A stretch of 64,000 bases of DNA, from the NCBI GenBank assembly GCA_900549825.1, contig URQB01000009.1:43745-107744 (forward strand), in the 5' to 3' direction. The notes beneath the pieces are model-generated. The model searched no databases, had not been told where the DNA came from, and was given only the letters and a program-made list of their open reading frames with translations. Of this stretch, positions 24,247 to 32,828 are shown piece by piece. How positions within the stretch are numbered: position 1 is the stretch's first letter; each line of letters opens with the position of its first letter. Both the position numbers and the translations under genes were made by a program. The stretch comes from an uncultured Oscillospiraceae bacterium. GTDB taxonomy: Bacteria > Bacillota > Clostridia > Oscillospirales > Acutalibacteraceae.

Positions 24247-25728
24247 ATGCGTAACATTCAACATCTCATATCGTCTTTGAAAAGTGGTTGGAATCATCCG
24301 CCTGAGGGCAGATATTTAACCATGAAGGAAATGGCGGCGTATGGCTTTGGCGGTTTGGGTGTCAGCTTTATTACAAACGTTATTACCGCTGTTATTACTG
24401 CAACACAAGTTCCTTATATTTATGAAATTGATGTTATTCACGGTACAATTATTTTTAGTATTGTAAGTGTCATTAATTTAATTTTACAGCCGTTTTACGG
24501 AAAACTTCTGCAGAATACAAAAACAAAGTGGGGAAGATACAAGCCGTATGTTATCGGATTAGCCCCTCTGGTTTCCTTTTTTACTGTGTTAGCAACCTGG
24601 CTTCCGCAGGCAGATTCAATTACATTTAGGGTTATTTATGCCTACTGCACCTGTATTCCGTCTTTGATTCTTTTGAGCATTTGGAGCAATACCTTTTATA
24701 TGATTCCTGCGGCCATGACTCCTGTTTCACAGGAGAGAACGGATATGCTTTCTCCTGTCGGTTTGATTATGGGCTTTGCACCGACATTAATGAATTTTAT
24801 TATTGGACCTATCCGTGCACATTTTATGAAGCAGGGACAGGAATATATGGCATTTCGTTTGATGGGATTAATAGGTACGGCCATCGGAATACTGCTTGTT
24901 TTTCTAATCTTAAAAACAAAAGAGCGTATTTATGAAACACCACAGGAAAGAGAGAAAATCAGTGTAAAGGAAGGCTTGCGGCTGGTAATGCAGAATAAGC
25001 CTTTGATGATTTATACGCTTGCATTGATTGTGGGAAGTTTGCGAGCGGTCGCGGAAATGAACAGCTATTACATTGGTCAGTTTAGATACGGTGCAACAAC
25101 GGAACAAGGCTTGTCAATGTTTTCAATGATAAGCCCGGTTGTAGGTTTTGCTGCAACGCCGGCTATGCTGTTGCTTCCGTTTATGACACGCAGAATGAAT
25201 CATAAAACCCTTATGATTATATGGCAGGCAATCAATGCTGCTGCATATGGTGTTTTGTGGATGATAGGCTATGAGAATATTCCTGTGGGAACAACAACGG
25301 CAGTTATCGTCAGTATTGTACGCTTTCTATCATACTTTAACGCAGTGGGAACACTCACACCGATTATGCTTTCAGAAATCTATGATTATCAGCAGTGGAA
25401 AACAGGAAGAAGATTAGAGGGCTTTATTCAGACGTTCGCAATTTCTTTAACAGGGCTTGCCAGCCAGTTCGCAATGTTTATTCCAACCATTATTCAGCAG
25501 AATATAGGCTATCAGCCGATGAACTTTAAAAACGGGGCGGAATATCTTCTCGAAAATGTTGAGATTATGACCAGATGGTTTGATATATCAGCTGGTATAA
25601 CTGTTGTCAGCGGAATACTTTTTATGATTGTTATGGCCTTTTATCCGCTGAGCAAGCGAAAATACAATACGATTATGGAGGAATTAAAAGAAAGAGCAGG
25701 CGGTGAATTAGAAAAGGAAGAGGTATAA
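24247..25728 (+). CDS. Glycoside-pentoside-hexuronide (GPH) family cation-sugar symporter
   Basis: This 493-residue permease has about twelve hydrophobic helices and belongs to the GPH branch of the MFS superfamily. It shows the family opening MKEMAAYGFGGLGVSFITN, the loop KLLQNTKTKWGRYKPYVIG (GPH proteins carry R-x-G-R/K-x-R-P there) and MLSEIYDYQQWKTGRRLEG near the end. The start follows GAGGAGAG. Codon use is strikingly AT-rich compared with all neighbours, which supports recent acquisition. The substrate is likely a glycoside or uronide. A decayed frame follows immediately, possibly the lost catabolic partner. Confidence 0.92.
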   Translation: MRNIQHLISSLKSGWNHPPEGRYLTMKEMAAYGFGGLGVSFITNVITAVITATQVPYIYEIDVIHGTIIFSIVSVINLILQPFYGKLLQNTKTKWGRYKPYVIGLAPLVSFFTVLATWLPQADSITFRVIYAYCTCIPSLILLSIWSNTFYMIPAAMTPVSQERTDMLSPVGLIMGFAPTLMNFIIGPIRAHFMKQGQEYMAFRLMGLIGTAIGILLVFLILKTKERIYETPQEREKISVKEGLRLVMQNKPLMIYTLALIVGSLRAVAEMNSYYIGQFRYGATTEQGLSMFSMISPVVGFAATPAMLLLPFMTRRMNHKTLMIIWQAINAAAYGVLWMIGYENIPVGTTTAVIVSIVRFLSYFNAVGTLTPIMLSEIYDYQQWKTGRRLEGFIQTFAISLTGLASQFAMFIPTIIQQNIGYQPMNFKNGAEYLLENVEIMTRWFDISAGITVVSGILFMIVMAFYPLSKRKYNTIMEELKERAGGELEKEEV

Positions 25729-25737
25729 TAAAAAAAG

Positions 25738-26083
25738 ATGCAAAAACCAGCGGCAGACAGCAACAAACAATATAATAATATAGAAGAAATAATGAATATT
25801 GTAAGAAAAGTAATTTCTTGTAATCGGGCGTTTATTTCTTCTGATGGATATGGAATTCCGCTGGCAGATAAATATTTCAGAGATAATCCTCAAACAATGG
25901 GCTTTAAGCATGGCGGGAGCATTACTTGCATTGGCTTATATTACAAATGCCATTGATCATAAAACAGAATCGACAAATTCAGATCATGGATTTTCAACAT
26001 TACAACATATGGTAGATGAAGAACGATGGACGATCTTACCAACAAATGTGGATCTGCCTTACCCTGACCGAAACAGCCGTTAA
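25738..26083 (+). pseudogene. Frameshifted remnant downstream of the GPH symporter
   Basis: One frame reads MNIVRKVISCNRAFISSDGY then GIPLADKYFRDNPQT and breaks near 25905. The adjacent frame continues ALLALAYITNAIDHKTESTN to HMVDEERWTILPTNVDLPYP, ending at 26083. The two look like pieces of one AT-rich gene. I do not recognise the family. In other genomes GPH symporters often precede a glycosidase or lyase, so this may be the debris of one. Confidence 0.4.
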
Positions 26084-26207
26084 ACCGGCCTTTCTCCAGC
26101 GCGGCACCTTTTTTCAATCTATTCAGTAACGCCCTTCCTTAATGATCCGCCGCATTAGGCATATAATAAAGGCAGAGGCCCATTCTATCATTGGGAGGTT
26201 GGGAATC

Positions 26208-26600
26208 ATGAAATCGAAAGCAGTTCTTCAAAGCGTCGTTTACATCCTGCTGTCCTGTGTGTTTTTCACACTGACGGTCCTGTCCGGCTACTTTTTGTAT
26301 CGCTCCGGCGTGCTGCGGGACGGCCTGAATCTGACCGGGCCGGAGCCCTTTTACGCGGAGGCCGGGCTGTGGGTATCGATGGCGGTCGCGGCGCTGTTCC
26401 TATTGTTCTCCCTGCTCGTCCTGTTTATCACGCTGGTGCGCAGAAGCGGCGTGAGCCTGTGGTGCCTGGCCGCGGCACTGATGGCGCTTTTGTACTGCGT
26501 AGTCGTCACAGGGCTGTGCTACGGCCATCAGAAGACCCAATTTGAAGCGATGGAGCATCAGCAGGCGCTATATGTCCAGGGGGCTGGGCAGGAAGCATAA
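26208..26600 (+). CDS. Small polytopic membrane protein, unknown function
   Basis: This 130-residue protein has three predicted membrane helices: VVYILLSCVFFTLTVLSGYF, AGLWVSMAVAALFLLFSLLV (continuing LFITLV), and WCLAAALMALLYCVVVTGLC. The start at 26208 is supported by GGGAGG 9 nt upstream; an upstream in-frame ATG at 26142 is less likely. Base composition returns to the GC-rich norm here, marking the right boundary of the AT-rich segment. No family was recognised. Confidence 0.65.
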   Translation: MKSKAVLQSVVYILLSCVFFTLTVLSGYFLYRSGVLRDGLNLTGPEPFYAEAGLWVSMAVAALFLLFSLLVLFITLVRRSGVSLWCLAAALMALLYCVVVTGLCYGHQKTQFEAMEHQQALYVQGAGQEA

Positions 26601-26778
26601 CACAATCGTAGAATGGAACCTATGGGCCGTCCGGCGGAGCTGCCGGGCGGCTTTTGTACGCTTTGGCCATCATTTTTCACGCAAACAAAAGCCTTCCGCA
26701 AGATTTTTGTAACTTTTTTGTAAGTTGCAGCCCTTATGATAGGGACAAGATCAAAAACAGAAACGGGAGGCTTTTCTC

Positions 26779-27642
26779 ATGAAGATGAATATATTAGTAA
26801 CTCTCAATTCCGGCTATATCAAACCCCTGACCGTGATGCTCAATTCTCTGCTGCGTTCGAATCCAAACCGCGCTTTCCGCGTATTTGTGGCGCATTCCTC
26901 CCTGACGGCGCAGGATTTCCGCTATCTCGGGGATCATGTGCCGATGGAGCGCTGTGAGCTTGTCAACATCCAGGTGCCGCACACGATGTTTGCGGACGCA
27001 CCCGTGCTGGAGCGCCTGCCGAAGGAAACGTATTACCGCCTCTTTGCAGCGCAGCTCCTGCCGCAAGATGCCAGCCGCGTGTTGTACCTCGACCCGGATC
27101 TGGTGGTCGTGCATTCGATCGACCGGCTGTACCGATTGGACTTCAAGGGAAACCTGTTTGCAGCGGCATCGCATCAGTTCGGACCGATGCATTGGCTTAA
27201 CCGCACACGGTTGCGTATGCCGGAGGGGAGCAAATACATCAACGCGGGTGTGATGCTCATGAACCTTCGCCTGTTGCGCGAGGTGCAGGATGTGCAGGCG
27301 GTTTTCGACTATATCCGTGAAAACCGGAAGAAGCTCTATCTGCTCGATCAGGATATCCTGAACGGGATGTACGGCGGGAGCACGCTGGCCATCGATGCGC
27401 TGCTCTATAATCTTGACGACCGGTATCTGCTCAATTACAACCTGCTGACCCGCCCGAGCCGCCATGTCGATATGGACTGGGTGGAGGAAAACGTGGTGAT
27501 CGTGCATTACTGCGGGAAAAGCAAGCCCTGGAAGGCGGATTACAAAGGGAAGCTCGGCTTTTTTTACGAGCGCTACAGCGGTTGCTTGGGCGACGAGCAG
27601 CAGCCCCATATTACCCGTCATGCCGCGGCACAGATTGCATAA
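26779..27642 (+). CDS. Family 8 glycosyltransferase
   Basis: This 287-residue GT8 enzyme uses a nucleotide sugar to glycosylate a cell-surface or lipid acceptor. The GT-A fold is clear: MNILVTLNSGYIKPLTVMLN at the start, the metal-binding DxD in VLYLDPDLVVVHS, the KYINAGVMLMNL segment, LLDQDILNGMYGG, and the C-terminal VHYCGKSKPWK motif. It resembles general stress protein A/LPS galactosyltransferase-type enzymes. A GGGAGG site precedes the ATG. A terminator follows, so it is probably monocistronic. Confidence 0.93.
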   Translation: MKMNILVTLNSGYIKPLTVMLNSLLRSNPNRAFRVFVAHSSLTAQDFRYLGDHVPMERCELVNIQVPHTMFADAPVLERLPKETYYRLFAAQLLPQDASRVLYLDPDLVVVHSIDRLYRLDFKGNLFAAASHQFGPMHWLNRTRLRMPEGSKYINAGVMLMNLRLLREVQDVQAVFDYIRENRKKLYLLDQDILNGMYGGSTLAIDALLYNLDDRYLLNYNLLTRPSRHVDMDWVEENVVIVHYCGKSKPWKADYKGKLGFFYERYSGCLGDEQQPHITRHAAAQIA

Positions 27643-27701
27643 GAGACGTTTGCAGCCAGATGAGAGCATTCAAAAATGAGATGCCGTGCTTCTGGAGGAC
27701 G

Positions 27702-27735
27702 AAGCCGGGGACGAAATGTCCCCGGCTTTTTGCCA
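27702..27735 (+). terminator. Terminator of the GT8 gene
   Basis: AAGCCGGGGAC and GTCCCCGGCTT form a perfect stem followed by TTT. Confidence 0.85.
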
Positions 27736-27792
27736 TTTGATGATTCAAAAAATTGGTTCAATTTGCACCTTTCTCGAAATTGTTTGCCCGAT

Positions 27793-30393
27793 TTATTCCT
27801 GTGTGATGCTCTGATCCTCCCTCGCCGGAAGCTGTGCAATGCTCCCGGCCGGGAGGATCCGCCTGCTGAAATGCCGGTATACAAAGGAGATCAAAAGCAT
27901 TAAGGCGCCGAAGGCGAAAAAGGCGATGATTCGCCTCCCCTCAGAGAGGCCGGAGAGATCAATCAGCAGGAGCTTTGCCAGAGCGAGGAAGGAAAGACCG
28001 AGCCCGAACCGCCGCATGGAGGCATATCGGCGCCAGAAGCCGCAGAGGATCCAGCCGAGCGCCGTGATGAGATACAGGATGCCGATGAGCGGATTGGTAA
28101 AGGCAAGGCGGAACTGGCCGAGCAGCAGCTCCGTGAGAAGCACGGTAAAGACGGCGGATACGGTTAGAGAGAAACCTTCGGCAGGGGCGCGGAACCGTTT
28201 CACAAGCGTCCCGGTGAAATCCGCCGCCGCAAGAACAGAAGCGATGTTAGCCAAAACCTGGAGCAGGATCAGCCCAATCTGTGCCCCTTTTACGAGCGGA
28301 TCTGTTTGCCGGAAATACAGGCAGTTCAGGATGTGCACCATGATGAAGGAGCAGGCGTAAATCAGCAGGCCGATTATTGCCGTCGCATCGTCCTGCAGCC
28401 GGGGCAGGCGGACGGAGAAGCATGCCACCGCGTAGCCGGTTAGAATGGTGAGGCTCAGCAGGAAGAGATCCGTATGCAGCGCTCCCAATTTTGCAGGGAG
28501 CAGGGCGGGAAGGAACAGCTGGACCGCACAGATCGTATAGATCCAGAGATTCAGGAGAGCGCCATACTTGTAGATCCCCTGAATGGAGCCTGTCTCCTTT
28601 CCCTTGAAAATCGTCACGGCCAGCGGGAGAAGGCTTGCCAGCGTAAAGGAGGTATATGCGGCGGCGCAGGAAGGGAGATAGGCCGTGCCCGGCAGAGTGA
28701 GCTGCAGCATGGGATAGGCAATCAGCAGGGACAGTGCAGCGGCAGCGCCGGTGAGCCAGCCGGTAATTTCCAGCGGGCGGTGCTTGCGGATCAGGCCGGG
28801 GAGCAGGAAAAGAAGGCTTTCCGCCGTCCAGGCATAAACCGCATAGGCGAAGTCGAACTGCAGGGGGATGATCAGCAGGGAGGTGAGCACTGCCCCGCCG
28901 GAAAACACATACAACCCGGTGTGCGCTTTTGGCACCCGTTTCCAGAGAAAATAGGCCGCGCCCGCCAGAGCCAGCGTGAAGCACAGCGGCTGCAGGAAAG
29001 CGTAGCGGTAAGAGCCTGGTATATTGTCAACAGTGAAAGTAAGCGCCATATAGCTGGCCGCCATGTTGAGCCCCTGCAGGATCAAATCACGGATCTTCAG
29101 CCCTGCCTGTGCGCGCTGGGCATATACGAGGGGCCCTGCCAGAAACGCCAGGAAGGAAAGGGCAATCAGCAGGCATGGAGCCAGCCGGCAGAGCCAAATG
29201 AGGCCCTGCGAAGCGGGCGGGGCATAACAGAGGAATTCATCGAAAAAATAGGCCAAAATGGCAAACGCGGCTGTGTTGAGCACGAAGCTTATAAACTGTG
29301 AAGCGATCCATCTCCTGCGGCAGGCCGTCAGCAGGGAAAACAGGCACAGGCAAGCCGCATACAGCGCGCTGCACAGGAGAAACTCCAGAGGAAGCTTTGG
29401 CTGGAAGAAGAAAACGAGCACCGGCAAATACCCGCCGACCATGGCGAAGGCGGCGATTACCTGCGCATTGTGGCGTTGTGAAAGGAAGAAGGCCAGCGCG
29501 GTGACCAGCACAATCAAGGCGAACGCCGCATAGGGATGCAGCAGGTGCAGCCAGAAAAAGCAAGTGACGACGCTGACATACAGCAGCGCGACGCCGCCGG
29601 CGGAAAGCCCGAGGGAAAACAGATCCGCCCGTTTCCCCTTCCGGCCCATCCATTCCCCCGAGCCCAGGAACGCAAAAGCCAGTAGAAACAGCATGCCGCC
29701 CTTAATGGAGTCCGGCAGCCTTGTATAGGTGAAACGTGCGGCGGCGATTGCGCCAATGACGACGAGGAGCATGCCGATTTTATTCAGGATGCTCAGGCCG
29801 ATCAGGGATTCGAAATGACGGCTGCGCAGGGCTGCCTGTGCCTCCTGCTCTGTGAGAGGCTCCTCCTGCAGCGGGGCGAAGGCAGCTTCCGCCTGTTCTG
29901 TCAGGCCGGCGGCCCGCTTTTCCTGCTCTCTGCGGATTTGTGCGAGCCGGTCATCGAGCATTGCCCTCAGACGCTCGCATTCAATAGAAACTTCGTTCAG
30001 AAGAGCGCTGTCCCCGGCCCTGGCTTGTTGCTCCATCCGGTCGATGCGGGTGCGCATTGTTTTTTCCAGATTGGCAAGCCGGTTTTCCTCCCCGGCGGCC
30101 TGTGCCTGATAATAGGCGGAGAGGCGGACAGAAGAGGCCTTGAGCGCATATTGCTTTTCACTGGAAAGACGGGTGTGGAGCGCTTCCCGCAGGGTGTTCA
30201 GCTCCTTTTTCTGCGCCCGGCAGGTTTGCTCCGCCTGCCTGCAACGCGCGGCAGTCTGCTCCAGCTCTCGCCTGAGGCGGTCGTTTTCCGCTACAAAATC
30301 CCTTGCGCTGAGCGCGTCAATCTCCGATTCCAGCTGCCGCAGGGCCTGTTTTTGGGCACGGAGGAGCTGCGACAGATGTTCCGTGGCCTTCAT
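27793..30393 (-). CDS. Large DUF2339-like polytopic membrane protein with N-terminal coiled coil
   Basis: This 866-residue protein has two parts. Residues about 1-195 are highly charged and helical, a probable coiled coil (HLSQLLRAQKQALRQLESEI and ARCRQAEQTCRAQKKEL). The remaining 650 residues contain more than twenty hydrophobic helices, starting with the DUF2339-typical GLSILNKIGMLLVVIGAIAA and GEWMGRKGKRADLFSLGLSA. The start was set at the ATG with AGAAAGGAA upstream rather than the distal one at 30540. The function of the family is unknown; it has been placed with envelope proteins. It lies downstream of the LytTR kinase but behind that operon's terminator. Confidence 0.82.
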   Translation of the reverse strand: MKATEHLSQLLRAQKQALRQLESEIDALSARDFVAENDRLRRELEQTAARCRQAEQTCRAQKKELNTLREALHTRLSSEKQYALKASSVRLSAYYQAQAAGEENRLANLEKTMRTRIDRMEQQARAGDSALLNEVSIECERLRAMLDDRLAQIRREQEKRAAGLTEQAEAAFAPLQEEPLTEQEAQAALRSRHFESLIGLSILNKIGMLLVVIGAIAAARFTYTRLPDSIKGGMLFLLAFAFLGSGEWMGRKGKRADLFSLGLSAGGVALLYVSVVTCFFWLHLLHPYAAFALIVLVTALAFFLSQRHNAQVIAAFAMVGGYLPVLVFFFQPKLPLEFLLCSALYAACLCLFSLLTACRRRWIASQFISFVLNTAAFAILAYFFDEFLCYAPPASQGLIWLCRLAPCLLIALSFLAFLAGPLVYAQRAQAGLKIRDLILQGLNMAASYMALTFTVDNIPGSYRYAFLQPLCFTLALAGAAYFLWKRVPKAHTGLYVFSGGAVLTSLLIIPLQFDFAYAVYAWTAESLLFLLPGLIRKHRPLEITGWLTGAAAALSLLIAYPMLQLTLPGTAYLPSCAAAYTSFTLASLLPLAVTIFKGKETGSIQGIYKYGALLNLWIYTICAVQLFLPALLPAKLGALHTDLFLLSLTILTGYAVACFSVRLPRLQDDATAIIGLLIYACSFIMVHILNCLYFRQTDPLVKGAQIGLILLQVLANIASVLAAADFTGTLVKRFRAPAEGFSLTVSAVFTVLLTELLLGQFRLAFTNPLIGILYLITALGWILCGFWRRYASMRRFGLGLSFLALAKLLLIDLSGLSEGRRIIAFFAFGALMLLISFVYRHFSRRILPAGSIAQLPAREDQSITQE

Positions 30394-30431
30394 GGGATCC
30401 ACTTCCTTTCTGAAACAATAAAATTGCGTCA

Positions 30432-30473
30432 ATAAAAAGCGCGTGCTATCCTTACATTGACAGGATAGCACGC
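30432..30473 (-). terminator. Terminator of the LytTR/GHKL two-component operon
   Basis: GCGTGCTATCCT and AGGATAGCACGC form a perfect 12-bp stem. On the minus strand it is followed by GCTTTTTATT. Confidence 0.92.
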
Positions 30474-30536
30474 GTGGCCTGCGGCAATCGCGGTATGTCA
30501 TTTTTAGCCCTTGCGGCGTTATTTTTGGAAGAGGGC

Positions 30537-31847
30537 TCAAAAGTTGAACTTCATTACGATCGTGAAGACCTTATCCTCACAGCGGGTGATGAGCTCGCCA
30601 TTGTATTTTTTCAGTGTGGTGCGGATGCTGCGCAGGCCGAAGCCGTGGAGATCGCGATCCGCCTTGTCCGTCCGGTAAAGGCTGCCGAACCGGCGCGGGG
30701 GAGCCCCGACAGGATTGGCGACGGAGAGCACAAGAAAGGCTTCCTCCTGCCGGATCTTCAGGCGGAGGTAGCGGCAGGTCGGGTCCGGGATTTTCTCGCA
30801 GGCCTCGATGGCGTTGTCGAGCGCGTTGCTCAGGGCGATGCACAGGTCCATCGGCTGCACCTCCGTGCTGCGCAGGTCGCAGACCTCAAAGGAGGTGTTG
30901 ATCTGCTTTTTCCGGGCAGAGAGGAGCTTTTCGTTGAGAATTGCATCCACAGCCGAGTTCCCGCTGACCGCCACATAGGAACGTTCTTCCACAGTGGCCG
31001 TCATCGCCTTCAGGTACTGCCGGAGCTCCTCGTATTCCCCGCGTTCGATAAGCGTGCTCATGCACAGCAGGTGATTGTTCAGATCATGGCGCAGCTCGCG
31101 CATATGTGTATAAGATTCCTCCATCCTGTGGATGGATTCTTTTTGCAGCGCCATCTGCTGCTCCAGAAGCTCATATTGGCTGTGCATCTCCAACTGGCTC
31201 TGCAGCCTCGCGAACAGAGCGAATACCATAATATTGATCAACACCAGGCCGACGATCGCGACGAAAATATAATCCTGCATATAGGCTTCCCCCGGAAGCT
31301 TTGCCGAATAGTATTGGAAGATGGTCAGTGTGACGATCGTCGTCAGGGGGACGGAGGTAAGCATGACCCAGTAGCGCAGGGAAATATCCTTTCGTTGCCT
31401 TGAGATGAATACCATGAGTAGCATAACAAAGAGAAACAGGATGATTTTGGGCAAAACGATTTCCAGAAGCCGGTGCAGGATATCGCCTGCGGGGAACAGG
31501 AAAAACTCCTGTGGGAGAAAGGAGAGGGCAAAGGCGGAGAGAAGATCCGAGAGGAAAAGAACAGTTGAAAAAATCAGGTTATAGAAGAGTTTGATACTCA
31601 GCTTGCCGCGGAAAACCAGCAGGGAGACGAGGAAGACGAGCAGGATCTCCACCGCCGTTTTCATGCTGATGACTGTAAGCCGCGCGCTGCTGAAAAAAAC
31701 CGCGGCAAGCAACAGGAGATAGCTGAAGCGCAGCGGCCATTTGCTGGCATATTTCGGCTCAAACATCGCGTTGAGCAAGGCAAAGGCGAGCGTGATTTCA
31801 AATACCGTGGCAAGTCCGCGGACGATCTGGAATACAATTGCTTCCAT
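30537..31847 (-). CDS. AgrC-type sensor histidine kinase (GHKL ATPase)
   Basis: This 436-residue kinase has an N-terminal six-to-seven-helix membrane sensor (residues about 1-195) and a cytoplasmic part. The phospho-acceptor region is ELRHDLNNHLLCMSTLIERG, the short HPK10-type box. The ATPase N box is ALSNALDNAIEACEKI and the G box region LHGFGLRSIRTTLKKYNG. The start follows AAAGGAGG. It is 20 bp downstream of its LytTR regulator. No agrB/agrD-like peptide genes are nearby, so the signal is unknown. Confidence 0.93.
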   Translation of the reverse strand: MEAIVFQIVRGLATVFEITLAFALLNAMFEPKYASKWPLRFSYLLLLAAVFFSSARLTVISMKTAVEILLVFLVSLLVFRGKLSIKLFYNLIFSTVLFLSDLLSAFALSFLPQEFFLFPAGDILHRLLEIVLPKIILFLFVMLLMVFISRQRKDISLRYWVMLTSVPLTTIVTLTIFQYYSAKLPGEAYMQDYIFVAIVGLVLINIMVFALFARLQSQLEMHSQYELLEQQMALQKESIHRMEESYTHMRELRHDLNNHLLCMSTLIERGEYEELRQYLKAMTATVEERSYVAVSGNSAVDAILNEKLLSARKKQINTSFEVCDLRSTEVQPMDLCIALSNALDNAIEACEKIPDPTCRYLRLKIRQEEAFLVLSVANPVGAPPRRFGSLYRTDKADRDLHGFGLRSIRTTLKKYNGELITRCEDKVFTIVMKFNF

Positions 31848-31867
31848 GATACGGGCCTCCTTTGCCA

Positions 31868-32575
31868 TTATCGAAGGGACCAGAGAAACGCCTCGCTGGT
31901 CTCCTTACAGCGCCGTTTGCTGACGGGCAGCGTTTCGCCGGTCCTCAGTGTGAGGGCAGCCGTCCCAACCTTCTGGATCATACGCGCGTTTACGAGGAAG
32001 CTCTGATGGCAACGGACGAAATCTTTCTTTTTCAGCACCTGCTCTACCTCGTCAAGCTTGCGGTAGGTTTTATAGGTATGGTTTGCCGTGTGGATCAGCA
32101 GTACACGGCGGTCGCTTTCAAAATAACGGATATCGCAAAGCGGGACGGCAACGGCCTCTCCGTCGAACTGAAAGCAGAAGCGATCCTCTTGCTTATGCAG
32201 GAGCTCATCGAGGCTCTCGCGGAATACCAGCGGGAAGCTGTGCGAAAGCTCCGGCTTCAGGATGTAGCGGAAGGCGCGCACCTCATAGCCGCGAAAAACA
32301 TATTCCGCAGAGGAGGTGATGAAGACGATCAGCGCTTTCCCATCACATGCGCGGATCCGTTTTGCCGCCGCCATACCGTCCAGACCCTCCATTTTGATAT
32401 CCAGCAGGATCAGGTCAAAGGCGGCGCCCGCTTCACAGGCCCGGCAGAGCGAATCCCCATCTGAAAAAAGTGCGGTCTGCGCATCCTCTCCGGCCTGTGC
32501 GAGCATATCCCGGCTCATGGAAAGCAGGGTGTCGCGCACCACCTTTTCGTCGTCACAAATGGCGATTTGCAGCAA
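31868..32575 (-). CDS. LytTR-family response regulator
   Basis: This 235-residue regulator pairs with the adjacent GHKL kinase. The receiver domain starts LQIAICDDEKVVRDTL, with the phospho-acceptor Asp in DLILLDIKMEGLDG and the conserved Thr/Lys region near VFITSSAEY. The C-terminal LytTR DNA-binding domain has DIRYFESDRRVLLIHTANHT and FVRCHQSFLVNARMIQKV. A TTG start at 32575 is preferred: GGAAGGGG lies upstream, and the protein then opens directly with the receiver strand. LytTR regulators usually control surface or peptide functions; the targets here are unknown. Confidence 0.92.
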   Translation of the reverse strand: MLQIAICDDEKVVRDTLLSMSRDMLAQAGEDAQTALFSDGDSLCRACEAGAAFDLILLDIKMEGLDGMAAAKRIRACDGKALIVFITSSAEYVFRGYEVRAFRYILKPELSHSFPLVFRESLDELLHKQEDRFCFQFDGEAVAVPLCDIRYFESDRRVLLIHTANHTYKTYRKLDEVEQVLKKKDFVRCHQSFLVNARMIQKVGTAALTLRTGETLPVSKRRCKETSEAFLWSLR

Positions 32576-32828
32576 GGCGTTCCCCTTCCTTCTTTTGAAA
32601 ATCAAACCTATTTTTATCATACGGAGAATTTTTTCTGAATGCAACCCCTTCGGAAAGAAAAAACGGGCCTGCTGCCGAATGGATAGGGATTCGCAGGCAG
32701 GGAGAAAAAGCGCGGCTTTGCATCAGCAGAGGTGCAAAAAACGGGCCTTAACATAGGGCCCGCAAGTGCTTTTTCCGAGGGGCGTTGCAAACTTTTTTTC
32801 TACAACGCCCCCTTATACATAATCATAA
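32576..32828. other. Intergenic region upstream of the LytTR operon
   Basis: It contains the LytTR operon's promoter region (AT-rich, 32595-32640) and two hairpins near 32735-32815. No gene was recognised. Confidence 0.45.
32735..32762 (-). terminator. Terminator of the secreted hydrolase gene
   Basis: On the minus strand CGGGCC and GGCCCG flank a short loop and are followed by TTTTTT. A further stem, GGGGCGTTG/CAACGCCCC at about 32779-32812, lies between it and the gene end. Confidence 0.75.

Noticed and set aside
27705..30540. Possible extension of the DUF2339-like protein to an upstream start at 30540
   Set aside because: The extra N-terminal residues run through the two-component terminator hairpin and lack a ribosome binding site. 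The ATG at 30393 has one.
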